Shown in pieces: positions 1 through 7,859 of a stretch of DNA of 48,865 nt (positions within the stretch are counted from its first letter, which is position 1; every line of letters starts with the position of its first letter). The DNA lies in assembly GCA_020634575.1 (NCBI GenBank), contig JACKBM010000054.1, positions 1-48,865 of the forward strand, written 5' to 3'. The notes under the pieces were generated by a model. That model was not told where the DNA came from and ran no database searches. It saw only the letters and a list, made by a program, of their open reading frames with translations. This DNA comes from Ardenticatenales bacterium. GTDB taxonomy: Bacteria > Chloroflexota > Anaerolineae > Promineifilales > Promineifilaceae. Made by a program: the position numbers and the translations under genes.

Positions 1-1089
1 TTAAACGTCGTAGTTACGGCCGTAGCGGTTGGTGATGAACTTGGGGAAGGGGATCTCTTCCTGCCGGACAAAGCCTTGCCGCGGGAGTTCGCCGCCGCAC
101 AGCATATCCAGGACGGCACAGATGCCTGAAGCCGTCGTGATCTGGATGGCGCTCCACAGTTCGCCGGCGATCTCGCGGCCGTACACTTTGCGGCTATAGC
201 TTTCCTGCATGAACCGGCCGCTTTTCTGCCCGGTGACCGTTACAAAGATGACAATGACATCCTGCATGGTCGCCGGGACGGCGTGCTCGAGGATCTCCTT
301 GAGCAGCTCGGGTCGCTCGCCCAGGCGCAAATCCCGAATCAGCATCTTCATGATGTCGCGGTGGCCAGGATAACGGATTGTGCGGTAATCCAGGTTCTGT
401 ACTTTGCCCGCCAATGTCTCGCGCAACGAGCCCAGCCCGCCGGAGGTGTTGAAGCACTCGTAGGTAACGCCGTCTAGCGAAAATTCGCTCAAGCCTTCCA
501 GGGCATTCACCAGGACCGGCTCGCCGTTTATCACCGCTTCGCAGGGGTGGATGTATTCGTTGACAACACCGTCGGTGCTCCACGTCAAATTGTATTTGAG
601 CGCATTGGTGGGGAATTGCGGCAGGGCGCCAACGCGTAATTGCACATCCTGCAACGTATCAAAACGGCTGGCCATATGGTTGGCCACGATGGCGATGAAG
701 CCGGGCGCTAGGCCGCATTGGGGGATGAGGGCGGTCTCGGCCCCGTCGGCCAGCGCCTTGATCGCCTGGGTGGCACGCACATCTTCGCTCAGATCAAGGT
801 AATGGCAACCCGCCGCCACCGCCGCTGTCGCCACCTGGACATTCAGAAAGAAGGGCAGGGCATTGATGACCACATCGTGACCCTGCAGGCGCTGGCTCAG
901 GGCGGCGCCATCGTTGACATCGACGGTGCAACCTTTTTCCCGCAGACCGGCCGGTAACCGATCCAGCGCGCTCTGGCTCTGGTCCGCTATGGTCAAGTTG
1001 TAACTGGGCCCCTCCGGGCCGCCGTTTTGCAGCAGGGTGGCGATCATGGCGCCGATCTTGCCGGCCCCGAGGATGATGACGTTGTTCAT
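1..1089 (-). CDS. Saccharopine dehydrogenase-family / L-lysine 6-dehydrogenase-like oxidoreductase
   Basis: Cytoplasmic NAD(P)-dependent dehydrogenase of the saccharopine/lysine dehydrogenase fold. Residues 4-14 (VIILGAGKIGA) are an N-terminal Rossmann dinucleotide motif. The segment QCGLAPGF near residue 170 is characteristic of the LysDH-like subgroup, which deaminates the epsilon-amino group of lysine, and the rest is the mixed catalytic/dimerisation domain. The start is the ATG at 1089 (362 aa). An in-frame extension to 1233 would translate an inverted repeat and places low-complexity sequence before the Rossmann strand, so it is rejected. A good promoter lies at 1339-1366. The divergent neighbour is an Lrp/AsnC regulator, a family that often senses amino acids, so control by lysine or a related amino acid is plausible. 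Family is confident; the exact substrate is inferred. Confidence 0.85.
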   Translation of the reverse strand: MNNVIILGAGKIGAMIATLLQNGGPEGPSYNLTIADQSQSALDRLPAGLREKGCTVDVNDGAALSQRLQGHDVVINALPFFLNVQVATAAVAAGCHYLDLSEDVRATQAIKALADGAETALIPQCGLAPGFIAIVANHMASRFDTLQDVQLRVGALPQFPTNALKYNLTWSTDGVVNEYIHPCEAVINGEPVLVNALEGLSEFSLDGVTYECFNTSGGLGSLRETLAGKVQNLDYRTIRYPGHRDIMKMLIRDLRLGERPELLKEILEHAVPATMQDVIVIFVTVTGQKSGRFMQESYSRKVYGREIAGELWSAIQITTASGICAVLDMLCGGELPRQGFVRQEEIPFPKFITNRYGRNYDV

Positions 1090-1112
1090 GAATGGTTCCT
1101 GGCTGCTGGATC

Positions 1113-1236
1113 TTTTTGCCGCAGATTGCGCAGATTTGGGGATTTTTTTGTTCGCGCTTGAAGTTCGAACGCGAGGACAAAATCCTGTCATCTGCGCAAA
1201 CTTGTGCTGAGCGTAGCGAAGTATCTGCGGCAAAAA
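1113..1236. repeat. Nested intergenic inverted repeat
   Basis: The outer 14-bp arms (TTTTTGCCGCAGAT at 1113-1126 and its exact complement at 1223-1236) enclose a second perfect pair of 10-bp arms (TTGCGCAGAT at 1126-1135 and complement at 1190-1199). It lies in the leader of the dehydrogenase gene. The layout resembles the element at 5923-6004, although the sequence differs. It looks like a non-coding dispersed repeat of the cruciform type; no coding capacity is evident. Confidence 0.75.
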
Positions 1237-1281
1237 CTTCCTGACAGCTTGCTCAATTGGAAATAGATGGGTGTTGAACCG

Positions 1282-1319
1282 GCCGGTCAGTCAGGCTAGT
1301 GGGAGCCTGGCTGACCGGC
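1282..1319 (-). promoter_or_regulatory. Strong hairpin in the dehydrogenase mRNA leader
   Basis: Arms of 16 nt (1282-1297 and 1304-1319) pair with a single G-U or mismatch and a 6-nt loop. The hairpin begins about 13 nt downstream of the predicted transcription start (near 1332) of the minus-strand dehydrogenase gene. It has no T-run, so it is not a typical terminator. It could be an mRNA-stabilising structure or a protein-binding site; its function is unknown. Confidence 0.55.
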
Positions 1320-1338
1320 ATTCAGCGGCTCAAAGCGA

Positions 1339-1366
1339 AGTATACGCCCTTAGATATTTGTGTCAA
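1339..1366 (-). promoter_or_regulatory. Sigma70-type promoter for the dehydrogenase gene
   Basis: Read on the minus strand: TTGACA (1361-1366), a 16-bp spacer, then TATACT (1339-1344). A consensus -35 and five of six -10 bases make this one of the best promoters in the window. It implies a leader of about 240 nt before the ATG at 1089. Confidence 0.7.
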
Positions 1367-1387
1367 TGGGGCTGAAAGCCCAAAATA

Positions 1388-1418
1388 TTGGTGTGGGAAG
1401 CCGCTATTCGCTTATACT
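1388..1418 (+). promoter_or_regulatory. Possible promoter for the Lrp/AsnC gene
   Basis: TTGGTG (1388-1393), a 19-bp spacer, then TATACT (1413-1418). The spacer is long, so this is weaker than the divergent minus-strand promoter. The -35 regions of the two promoters lie about 21 bp apart, an arrangement in which one Lrp-type regulator could control both genes. Confidence 0.4.
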
Positions 1419-1487
1419 TTTGGGAAATGAGAGATCGCCAGGGAAACGACTTGCGCATAGCCAAAAAGAGGCTTTGATTGACACAAT

Positions 1488-1592
1488 GGATTCCCGCCTG
1501 CGCGGGAATGACGACGCGAGAGAAGGTGTAGCACCGCTGGTCGGTATACTAGAGCGCCTGGATGGATGTCATTCCCGCGAAAGCGGGAATCC
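1488..1592. repeat. Paired hairpins of the ATTCCCGC dispersed-repeat type
   Basis: The element at 1488-1512 (ATTCCCGC, short loop, GCGGGAAT) is repeated in inverted orientation at 1568-1592, with near-complementary ends GGATTCCCGC and GCGGGAATCC. Hairpins of this sequence are known as abundant intergenic repeats in many bacterial phyla. Two facing copies 55 bp apart resemble a small MITE-like unit. It lies between the Lrp promoter and gene. Confidence 0.75.
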
Positions 1593-1682
1593 AGGAGCAG
1601 CGCATTCGCGTCATGTTGGAAGGATTAGCCCCCAGCCCATCCCTGGCCCAACTGGCTTAACGCCAGACGAGGCCTTTAAAAC

Positions 1683-2141
1683 ATGTACAACCTGGACGAA
1701 TTGGACGGCCAGATCCTGCAAATCCTGCAGCAAAACGGCCGGGCGTCTCACACGGAGATCGCCCGGCAGTTAGGGGTTGGGCACACACGCGTGCGTGACC
1801 ATATTCATCGGATGGAGGCGGTGGGCGTCATCACGGGTTACTGCGCCACTATCGACCCGTTAGCCCTGGGCTACAGCATCCATGCCATCATCCACGTCAG
1901 CGTTGACCAGCAACAGGACTTTGACGAATTTGCCGCCCAACTACTGGCCATGGACGAGGTTGTCGAAATCTTCAATGTCACGGGCGAATTTGATGCCCTG
2001 GTCCGCATCTGGGTGCGGGATTTTCGCCATCTGCGCGAGTTTCTCTACGGCAAGATTAGCGAATTGCCCGCCCACCAGAATACGGTTTCCAGTATGGTGC
2101 TGGCCAACCAGGTTAAGCCGCTGACGCTTTCCGGCCGGTAA
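1683..2141 (+). CDS. Lrp/AsnC-family transcriptional regulator
   Basis: A 152-residue DNA-binding protein of normal family length. Residues 1-60 form the winged helix-turn-helix, starting with LDELDGQILQILQQNGR and the recognition region around GVGHTRVRDHI. Residues 65-150 form the ligand-binding RAM/AsnC domain, with the typical VTGEFDALVRI strand-turn segment. A weak GAGG precedes the ATG. The gene diverges from the lysine-dehydrogenase-like gene, so it probably regulates that gene in response to an amino acid, as family members do. Its 3' end overlaps the convergent methyltransferase gene by 29 bp. The family is clear; effector and target are inferred. Confidence 0.92.
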   Translation: MYNLDELDGQILQILQQNGRASHTEIARQLGVGHTRVRDHIHRMEAVGVITGYCATIDPLALGYSIHAIIHVSVDQQQDFDEFAAQLLAMDEVVEIFNVTGEFDALVRIWVRDFRHLREFLYGKISELPAHQNTVSSMVLANQVKPLTLSGR

Positions 2142-2922
2142 CAATGTGGCCCGGAATCGGAAAGCGTACAGTCCCATCCGGCTGGACAAAGTCTGCCAGC
2201 CAGCTTTTGGCCTCCGTCTGCAACTGCGCAAACTGGGCGTCGTCCAGTTTGTCTGCCAACGTCCAGCCCCGAACTTCCGTGAACAACCAGTCGTCGAGGG
2301 TGGGGAAGCGCGCCTCTGGCGCCATTGTTTGCATCTGCACCTCGACCAGACCCAACGGCGTAAATAGCTCATTCAGCCTGGTTTTGTCACCCAGGCTGAA
2401 GGGGAAATCGAAAGCTGCTGCCATCTCCGCGCCGAATAGATGGTCCACCAACTCCGCCATCCGCAGGTAACCAGGCGTTTTGTCCAGACTGTCCCAGACG
2501 GAGACCGCCAGGCTCCCACCCGGCTGCAAAACCCGAGCCATCTCCCGCAACGCCGCCGCTTTGTCGGCGAAGAACATCAACCCAAATTGGCAGAGAACGC
2601 GATCAAAGCTGTTGTCGGGAAAAGGCAGCGCCTCGGCCGGCCCATTTTCCCAGCGGACAGCCGGGGCCTGCGCCGTAGCGATCGTGAGCATTTCCGGGTT
2701 GAGGTCCAGGCCGGTCACCGAACCTTCCTGGCCGACTAATGGCAGTGCCTCGCGGGCCACTACGCCGGTGCCGCAGGCCACATCCAGGACCGTATCGCCC
2801 TGGCTGACAGCGGCTGCACGCAACATTAAGGGGGCCCAACTGCCAAATACCGAGCCGACAAAGAAATCCTCGTATATCTGGGCGGCCGATGCGACAAGCT
2901 GGCCATGTTTCATCTCATCCAT
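2113..2922 (-). CDS. Class I SAM-dependent methyltransferase (UbiE/Methyltransf_11 type)
   Basis: A soluble methyltransferase of 269 aa. Motif I is VLDVACGTG (about residues 46-54), the acidic residue that binds the SAM ribose is D73 in GLDLN, and motif post-II is around DRVLCQFGLMFF with VLQPGG after it. The N-terminal 40 residues and the C-terminal half after residue 160 are variable and should set substrate choice. The start at 2922 is preceded by AAAGGAG; an upstream GTG-like extension adds only eight basic residues. It is a single gene, convergent with the Lrp regulator and overlapping it by 29 bp. The substrate cannot be told from sequence; menaquinone/ubiquinone-like or small-molecule methylation are both possible. 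Confidence 0.85.
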   Translation of the reverse strand: MDEMKHGQLVASAAQIYEDFFVGSVFGSWAPLMLRAAAVSQGDTVLDVACGTGVVAREALPLVGQEGSVTGLDLNPEMLTIATAQAPAVRWENGPAEALPFPDNSFDRVLCQFGLMFFADKAAALREMARVLQPGGSLAVSVWDSLDKTPGYLRMAELVDHLFGAEMAAAFDFPFSLGDKTRLNELFTPLGLVEVQMQTMAPEARFPTLDDWLFTEVRGWTLADKLDDAQFAQLQTEAKSWLADFVQPDGTVRFPIPGHIVTGRKASAA

Positions 2923-3302
2923 TGGTTTTCTCCTTTTACCGGGCACAAATTCAGGTCTGACAGGACAATGGCCGCAAAAATTATCAGGCTGTTTTCAGTG
3001 AGTAGTCTGGTGGCCTGCCAATCTCATTGGCGGCAAGGGGGCTGCTGGCACACGGATGGCTGGGCCCGGCCCGGTCAGGGCCTCACCTCTGGGTCAGCAA
3101 TCACAAACGTTGGCCTCAGCCTACCCTCCGGGCGTGGGAAAGCGCGTGTGAAACCCTTTCCAACGCTAGCCGCTTCGTGGTGCAATTGTCACACCCGCCT
3201 ATAATTGAGACAATTCTAACAGCTAACAGCTAACAGCTAACAGCTAACAGCTAACAGCTAACAGCTAACAGCCATATCCTCTTCGCTCCCGGAGGTCCTC
3301 CC
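2923..3302 (+). promoter_or_regulatory. Intergenic region with inverted repeat around a TATAAT box
   Basis: This 380-bp gap separates the methyltransferase and ATP-grasp genes. No convincing ORF is present. At 3200-3205 is a perfect TATAAT, flanked by a perfect 7-bp inverted repeat, AATTGTC (3184-3190) and GACAATT (3209-3215), which is a reasonable operator geometry. No good -35 stands at the right distance, so an activator may be needed. The heptamer array at 3217-3272 follows directly, so any transcript would carry it in its leader. The rest (2947-3180) shows nothing recognisable. Confidence 0.4.
3217..3272 (+). repeat. Tandem heptamer array, eight copies of TAACAGC
   Basis: Eight perfect consecutive copies of the 7-mer TAACAGC span 56 bp and end 18 bp before the Shine-Dalgarno sequence (GGAGG, 3291-3295) of the ATP-grasp gene. 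Perfect short tandem repeats in a 5' untranslated region can change length by slippage and so vary promoter or translation strength. There is no internal hairpin. Confidence 0.95.
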
Positions 3303-4523
3303 ATGCATGTTCTGTTCGTGGCTCCCCATTTTCCCGATGTACAGATACGTTTTGTGCAGGCGCTGAAGCAAGTGGGCGCCAAAGTGACCGGGTTGGGTGA
3401 ACCGGCCGGTCACGAGCTGCCCCATCACATCAGCCAGCATCTCGATGGCTGGGAACAGGTCCACAATGTGACCGACGAAGGCGCACTCTACGATGCCGTG
3501 CGCCGGGTTCAAGCCCGCGAATGGGTCGACCGGCTGGAGGCGACCATCGAGTCTCACATGCTGGCGGCTGCTCGGGTGCGTGAGGCCTGTACCATCCCCG
3601 GCCTGAACTACCAGCAGACGCTCTACTGCCGGGACAAGACGCTCATGAAGGAGTTCATGCGTGAGCATGGTATCCCGGTCGCCGCTTCAATCGCCGCAGA
3701 GTCCGAGGCAGCGGTTGTCACGTTTGGTCGTGAGCATGGCTACCCTATCATCCTCAAACCTCGCGCCGGCGCTGGCGCGGAACGGACCTGGAAGATTGAT
3801 CGTGAGGAAGATCTGGGCCCGGCCTTGCAGGACACGGGTGTGGCCTTCGGTCGCTCCGTCGCCGTCGAGGAGTTTATCGAAGGGCATGAGGGGTTTTACG
3901 ATACGCTGACGGTCAACGGCGAGATTCGCCACGACTTCATCAGCCACTATTTCCCCGGCGTCCTGGAAGCGATGCGCCATCGCTGGATCTCACCGCTGAT
4001 CATCTGCACCAATCGCCAACACGAGCCTGGCTACGATGAACTAAAGATGATGGGTGCCAAAGTGATCAAGGAGTTGGGCCTCTCCACATCGCCGACCCAC
4101 ATGGAATGGTTTTTCGGCCCCAAAGGATTGAAATTCTCCGAAATTGGCGCCCGCCCGCCCGGTGTGAGTCATTGGGATATCTATAGCGCCGCCAATGAGC
4201 TGGACCTATACAAGGAATGGGCCGATGGCATTGTCTACGGGCAGACGTGGGGCCACGCCAGCCGCCGCTACTCTGCCGCCCAGATGGCGTTGCGGCCCAC
4301 CCAGGATGGCACCATTGTCCGCTACGAAGGCGCCGACGAGATGCAGGCCAAATATGGCGATCTGATTTTCGACGCCTATTTGCCCCCGGTCGGCTCACCC
4401 ACGCAGCCCATCGAAAAAGGCTACAAGGCCAACGCCTGGCTCCACATCCGCCACCCCGATTACGATACCCTCCGGGAAATCTGCATGGAGATCGCCAACA
4501 AAGTGAAGGTGATCGCGGCCTGA
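3303..4523 (+). CDS. ATP-grasp domain protein (carboxylate-amine/thiol ligase family)
   Basis: A cytoplasmic ligase-type enzyme of 406 aa. An N-terminal pre-ATP-grasp alpha/beta domain (about 1-100) starts with a hydrophobic strand, LFVAPHFP. The ATP-grasp fold follows, with RDKTLMKEFM (D111, K112), the nucleotide-binding lysine K152 in IILKPRAGAGA, the adenine-contact EEF at about 195, and the Mg-binding FSEIGARPPG (E280). Family members activate a carboxylate as acyl phosphate and join it to an amine. The C-terminal 90 residues are of the biotin-carboxylase/PurK type. GGAGG precedes the ATG at good spacing. It is followed after 49 bp by a DinB-like gene. The substrate is not identifiable; no peptide partner or biosynthetic cluster is adjacent. 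Confidence 0.85.
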   Translation: MHVLFVAPHFPDVQIRFVQALKQVGAKVTGLGEPAGHELPHHISQHLDGWEQVHNVTDEGALYDAVRRVQAREWVDRLEATIESHMLAAARVREACTIPGLNYQQTLYCRDKTLMKEFMREHGIPVAASIAAESEAAVVTFGREHGYPIILKPRAGAGAERTWKIDREEDLGPALQDTGVAFGRSVAVEEFIEGHEGFYDTLTVNGEIRHDFISHYFPGVLEAMRHRWISPLIICTNRQHEPGYDELKMMGAKVIKELGLSTSPTHMEWFFGPKGLKFSEIGARPPGVSHWDIYSAANELDLYKEWADGIVYGQTWGHASRRYSAAQMALRPTQDGTIVRYEGADEMQAKYGDLIFDAYLPPVGSPTQPIEKGYKANAWLHIRHPDYDTLREICMEIANKVKVIAA

Positions 4524-4572
4524 AACGCGTATACTACCGCCCACGATCGTAATCACTTAAAGGAGCACAACC

Positions 4573-5052
4573 ATGTCCGCTGCCTCTCGCTACATCAAAT
4601 CCCTGGGCCGCCTGCAATGGGTCATCGAGAATCAGAGCAAAGATCTCAACCATGCTGATAGCATGTTGCAGCCGCCGTTTCAGGGCAACTGCCTGAACTG
4701 GAACCTCGGCCACATCATGGTTTATCGGGAGCAAAACCTGGGTCGCCTGGATGGAGAATCCGCCTACGATCCGGAGGAGTTCGCCATCTATGGGGCTGGT
4801 TCGCCGGCGCTGACCGACCCTGATCTGGCCGTACCGCTCGACGAACTACTGGCACGCCTGGCCGCACTCAAGGACAAGTTTGTCGCCGCCCTGGAAAACG
4901 TCAGCGAAGCGGACCTGGCCGAAGTGCTCAATCCGGAACGCGGCACCACGCTCGACGATTATCTCGACTTCCAGATGTTCCACGAAGCGCTACACCTGGG
5001 TGAGTTGACGCTCCTGCGCCAGCTGGCTGGCAAGGATGATCAGGTCATCTAG
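4573..5052 (+). CDS. DinB-family (DfsB-like four-helix bundle) protein
   Basis: A 159-aa all-helical protein. It starts with a long helix, has the family-typical CLNWNLGHIMVYREQN segment (histidine near residue 47) and ends with a helix carrying MFHEALHLGELTLLRQLAG (histidines near 138 and 142). Three spaced histidines are the usual metal site of the DinB/YfiT superfamily, whose members include thiol transferases and hydrolases using bacillithiol, mycothiol or similar thiols. Start by AGGAG, 7 nt before the ATG. It sits 49 bp after the ATP-grasp gene and 15 bp before the next gene, so co-transcription is likely. The biochemical role is unknown. Confidence 0.8.
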   Translation: MSAASRYIKSLGRLQWVIENQSKDLNHADSMLQPPFQGNCLNWNLGHIMVYREQNLGRLDGESAYDPEEFAIYGAGSPALTDPDLAVPLDELLARLAALKDKFVAALENVSEADLAEVLNPERGTTLDDYLDFQMFHEALHLGELTLLRQLAGKDDQVI

Positions 5053-5067
5053 CCGGGAACCATCGGT

Positions 5068-5913
5068 ATGAGCGAGTTGTCTTTGCAACGCGTCTGGCTG
5101 GGTTTTTCATTGCAGAATGCCGGCTGCCCCACATTTTCGCTTGATGAACAGGCCTGTTTGTCGATCAACTTCCAGGATGCGCATGAGCGGGCGCTATGTC
5201 TGCTGGCTGAGGAGACCGCTGCCGTCCGCTGGCAGCGGCTGCCCTCTTTGCTGTCCAGCCAGGAAAAGCCAGGCGAAGCTTACTTGATCGCGGATTCGCC
5301 CTGGCTCGCTGAGCATCAGCGGGAAGGGCGGCTGGCGACCGGCCGGATCTACCAGCACCTGAAACTGAATTTTGCGGACCACGGTGTTCTGGAGTTTCTG
5401 GCCGTTGCGTTGAGCTGGCACGAGGCTGGCAGTACGGCGCTGGAGCCGATTGCCCTTGCTGTGGACAGTGCTGGCCCTCCGGCGGCTGAGGTTCAAATCA
5501 GCTTTCAGGCCCACCGAGAGGGGGCGAAGGGCTTTTATCGTTTTGCGCTGGAGGATTTGCCGGCGACGGTTCAGCCGTGGCCGGCGGGCTTGCCTTTACC
5601 GGAGACGATACCGGCCGGTTTTACCAACCTGTCCGCCCCTGATAGGCCCGGCCTCTACGCCGCCGTCTGGCCGGATGGCCAGCTCCGTTGCCTGGCCCAG
5701 GTCGGCCAGGGCCAGCCGCGCAAATGGCTCTCCCTCTGGCACAACCGTGCCCAGGCCGCCGTTGCCTGGGCTGACAGCCAGGCAGTGGTCGTCTACCGGC
5801 CGGACAAAACCCTGGAAACCATCTCCCCCAACGAACCGGCCGGCGAAACCTTCCCCATCCCCCTCAGCTTCTTCGACTGGACCTCCGAAGTCATCCTCGA
5901 AATCCTGTCATAG
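5068..5913 (+). CDS. Hypothetical protein, no recognised family
   Basis: An open frame of 281 aa, with codon use like its neighbours and a start 15 bp after the DinB gene, supports a real gene. No signal peptide, membrane segment or known motif is visible. The first half (1-130) is Leu/Ala/Glu-rich and likely helical. The second half (about 140-281) is richer in aromatic residues and prolines, with repeated short strand-turn segments such as GLYAAVWPDGQLRC and AVVVYRPDKTLETI, suggesting a beta-rich domain. The product is acidic and probably cytoplasmic. It ends just before an inverted repeat. It could act with the DinB and ATP-grasp proteins if all three are one operon, but that is only from position. 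Confidence 0.65.
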   Translation: MSELSLQRVWLGFSLQNAGCPTFSLDEQACLSINFQDAHERALCLLAEETAAVRWQRLPSLLSSQEKPGEAYLIADSPWLAEHQREGRLATGRIYQHLKLNFADHGVLEFLAVALSWHEAGSTALEPIALAVDSAGPPAAEVQISFQAHREGAKGFYRFALEDLPATVQPWPAGLPLPETIPAGFTNLSAPDRPGLYAAVWPDGQLRCLAQVGQGQPRKWLSLWHNRAQAAVAWADSQAVVVYRPDKTLETISPNEPAGETFPIPLSFFDWTSEVILEILS

Positions 5914-5922
5914 GAAGAAGAA

Positions 5923-6004
5923 GCCACGGATTAACACAGATTTGCCACGGATTCTCTTTAAAAACAAGAAAAGAATCCGTGCTAAATCCGTGCCAATCCG
6001 TGGC
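5923..6004. repeat. Nested inverted repeat of the CACGGATT / AATCCGTG type
   Basis: The outer arms GCCACGGATT (5923-5932) and AATCCGTGGC (5995-6004) are perfect; inner arms CACGGATTCT (5946-5955) and AGAATCCGTG (5972-5981) are perfect as well. Similar CACGGATTAACACAGATT-type elements are common intergenic repeats in many environmental genomes. Lying between the convergent 3' ends of the hypothetical gene and glmS, the element may end transcription from both sides. Confidence 0.8.
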
Positions 6005-6014
6005 AAAAAAACTC

Positions 6015-7859
6015 CTACTCCACCGTCACGCTTTTGGCGAGGTTGCGCGGCTGGTCCACGTCGCAGCCGCGCAGGACGGCGATATGATAAGCCAGCAGCT
6101 GCAGCGGCATGACGTTGATGATCGGCGCCAGGTAGGCCGGGGCGGCCGGCACGTAGATGACGTGGTCCGCCTCGCTGGCGATGGCCTTGTCACCCTCAGT
6201 GGCGATGACGATCACCTGGCCGTTCCGCGCTTTGGCCTGCTGCACGTTGCTGACCATCTTCTCGTACCAGCGATCCTGGGTGGCCAGGGCCACGACCGGC
6301 ATCTTCTCGTCGATTAGGGCGATGGGGCCGTGTTTCATCTCACCGGCCGGATACCCCTCCGCGTGGATGTAGCTGATTTCCTTCAGCTTTAACGCCCCTT
6401 CCAGCGCCACCGGATAGTTCAGCCCGCGGCCCAGGAAAAGGAAGTTGAAAGCGCCGGCAAACCGTTCCGCCAGCTCCCGATAATAATCGTCCTGTTCCAG
6501 CACCTGGCCCGCCAGGTTGGGTAGCAAACCCAGGTCGCGCACATGACCGGCGACCGTCGCCTCATCCAGCACGCCGCGCAGCCGGCCCAGCTCGACCGCC
6601 AGCATATACTGGTCAACCAGCGACGTCGTAAACGCTTTGGTCGAGGCGACGCCAATTTCCGGCCCCGCCTGCATGGCGATGTAGCCATCGGCCAGCCGCA
6701 TCGATTGGCTGCCATAAGCATTGACGATGCTCCAGAGCAGCGCGCCTTCCTGGCGCGCATTTTCCGCTGCCGCCAGGGTGTCCGCCGTTTCGCCGGATTG
6801 GCTGATGGTCAGGACAGCGGTGCGGTCATTGACAATGGGCTCAGCGTAGCGAAACTCGGAGCCGATGCCAACTTCAGCCGGGAAACGGGCGATCTGCTCG
6901 AAATAATATTTGCCGACCAGCGTGGAGTAGTAGCTGGTGCCGCAGGCGATCAGATACATCTTCTCCAGCCGCTGGGCCAGCTCCGGGGTCAGGTTCATTT
7001 CGGCCAGCGTCAGGCTGCCCTTTTCGTGATTAACCCGGCCGCGCATCGTGTCCAGCAAGGCGCGTGGCTGCTCGAAGATCTCTTTCTCCATGAAATGATG
7101 GAACTCGCCTTTGGCCGCCGCCTCGGCATCCCAGGCGATCAGATGGATCTCCGAATCGATCGGGTCGCCATCCAGGCTCATCAGTTTGTAGGCATCCTGG
7201 GTGATGATCGCCATCTGGCGTGACTCCAGGAACACCATTTTGCGCGTGTGGTCGAGGATGGCCGGGATGTCGCTGGCCACGAACATCTCGTTTTCGCCCA
7301 CGCCCAGGGTGATGCCGCCGGCATTGCCCAACCGGGCCGCGATGATCCGATCCGGCTGTTCCCGATTCATAACGACAATGGCGCTGGCGCCGCGCAACCG
7401 GGCCAGGGTCAACCGGGTCGCAGTTTCAAACTCGTGGCCGGCCTCCATCATCTTTTCGATGAGGTGAACGATCGTTTCCGTATCCGTCTCCGAATTGAAA
7501 ACCACCCCTTCCGATTCCAGTTCGTCGCGCAGTTCCTGGAAGTTTTCCACAATGCCATTGTGCACCAGGACGACGCTGCCATTCATGCTGGTGTGGGGAT
7601 GGGAGTTGTGACGGGTGGGGGCGCCGTGGGTGGCCCAACGAGTGTGCCCAATGCCGATGGTGCCGGCCAGGGGTTCTGCCAGCAGCAGCTCGCCCAGGTT
7701 GCTCAATTTACCGGCATCCCGCCGCACATCAAAGTTGCCATCCGGCCCCAGGACGGCGATACCGGCCGAATCATAGCCCCGATATTCCAGCCGCTTCAGC
7801 CCTTCGTAAATGATTTCCGGCGCTTCCCGCCTGCCAATGTAACCAACGATTCCACACAT
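6015..7859 (-). CDS. glmS: Glutamine-fructose-6-phosphate aminotransferase (isomerising)
   Basis: Makes glucosamine-6-phosphate from fructose-6-phosphate and glutamine, the first step of UDP-GlcNAc and peptidoglycan synthesis. Of 614 aa, the start MCGIVGYIG gives the N-terminal nucleophile Cys (residue 2) of the class II glutaminase domain (about 1-230), with RWATHGAPT and HNGIVENF. Two SIS sugar-isomerase domains follow (about 285-420 and 455-590), with ISQSGETADTL and a C-terminal DQPRNLAKSVTVE tail, which is diagnostic. The start at 7859 is fixed by the catalytic Cys; the longer frame to 8015 is not used. GGAG lies 8 nt upstream. The gene ends at a repeat and has a long leader. Confidence 0.97.
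   Translation of the reverse strand: MCGIVGYIGRREAPEIIYEGLKRLEYRGYDSAGIAVLGPDGNFDVRRDAGKLSNLGELLLAEPLAGTIGIGHTRWATHGAPTRHNSHPHTSMNGSVVLVHNGIVENFQELRDELESEGVVFNSETDTETIVHLIEKMMEAGHEFETATRLTLARLRGASAIVVMNREQPDRIIAARLGNAGGITLGVGENEMFVASDIPAILDHTRKMVFLESRQMAIITQDAYKLMSLDGDPIDSEIHLIAWDAEAAAKGEFHHFMEKEIFEQPRALLDTMRGRVNHEKGSLTLAEMNLTPELAQRLEKMYLIACGTSYYSTLVGKYYFEQIARFPAEVGIGSEFRYAEPIVNDRTAVLTISQSGETADTLAAAENARQEGALLWSIVNAYGSQSMRLADGYIAMQAGPEIGVASTKAFTTSLVDQYMLAVELGRLRGVLDEATVAGHVRDLGLLPNLAGQVLEQDDYYRELAERFAGAFNFLFLGRGLNYPVALEGALKLKEISYIHAEGYPAGEMKHGPIALIDEKMPVVALATQDRWYEKMVSNVQQAKARNGQVIVIATEGDKAIASEADHVIYVPAAPAYLAPIINVMPLQLLAYHIAVLRGCDVDQPRNLAKSVTVE

Noticed and set aside
1360..1773. A 137-codon frame before and into the Lrp gene
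   Set aside because: It translates the intergenic hairpin repeats and overlaps the Lrp gene in a different frame.
3186..3205. TTGTCA plus TATAAT as a complete promoter upstream of the ATP-grasp gene
   Set aside because: The spacing is only 8 bp, far too short; the TATAAT alone is kept as a possible -10.
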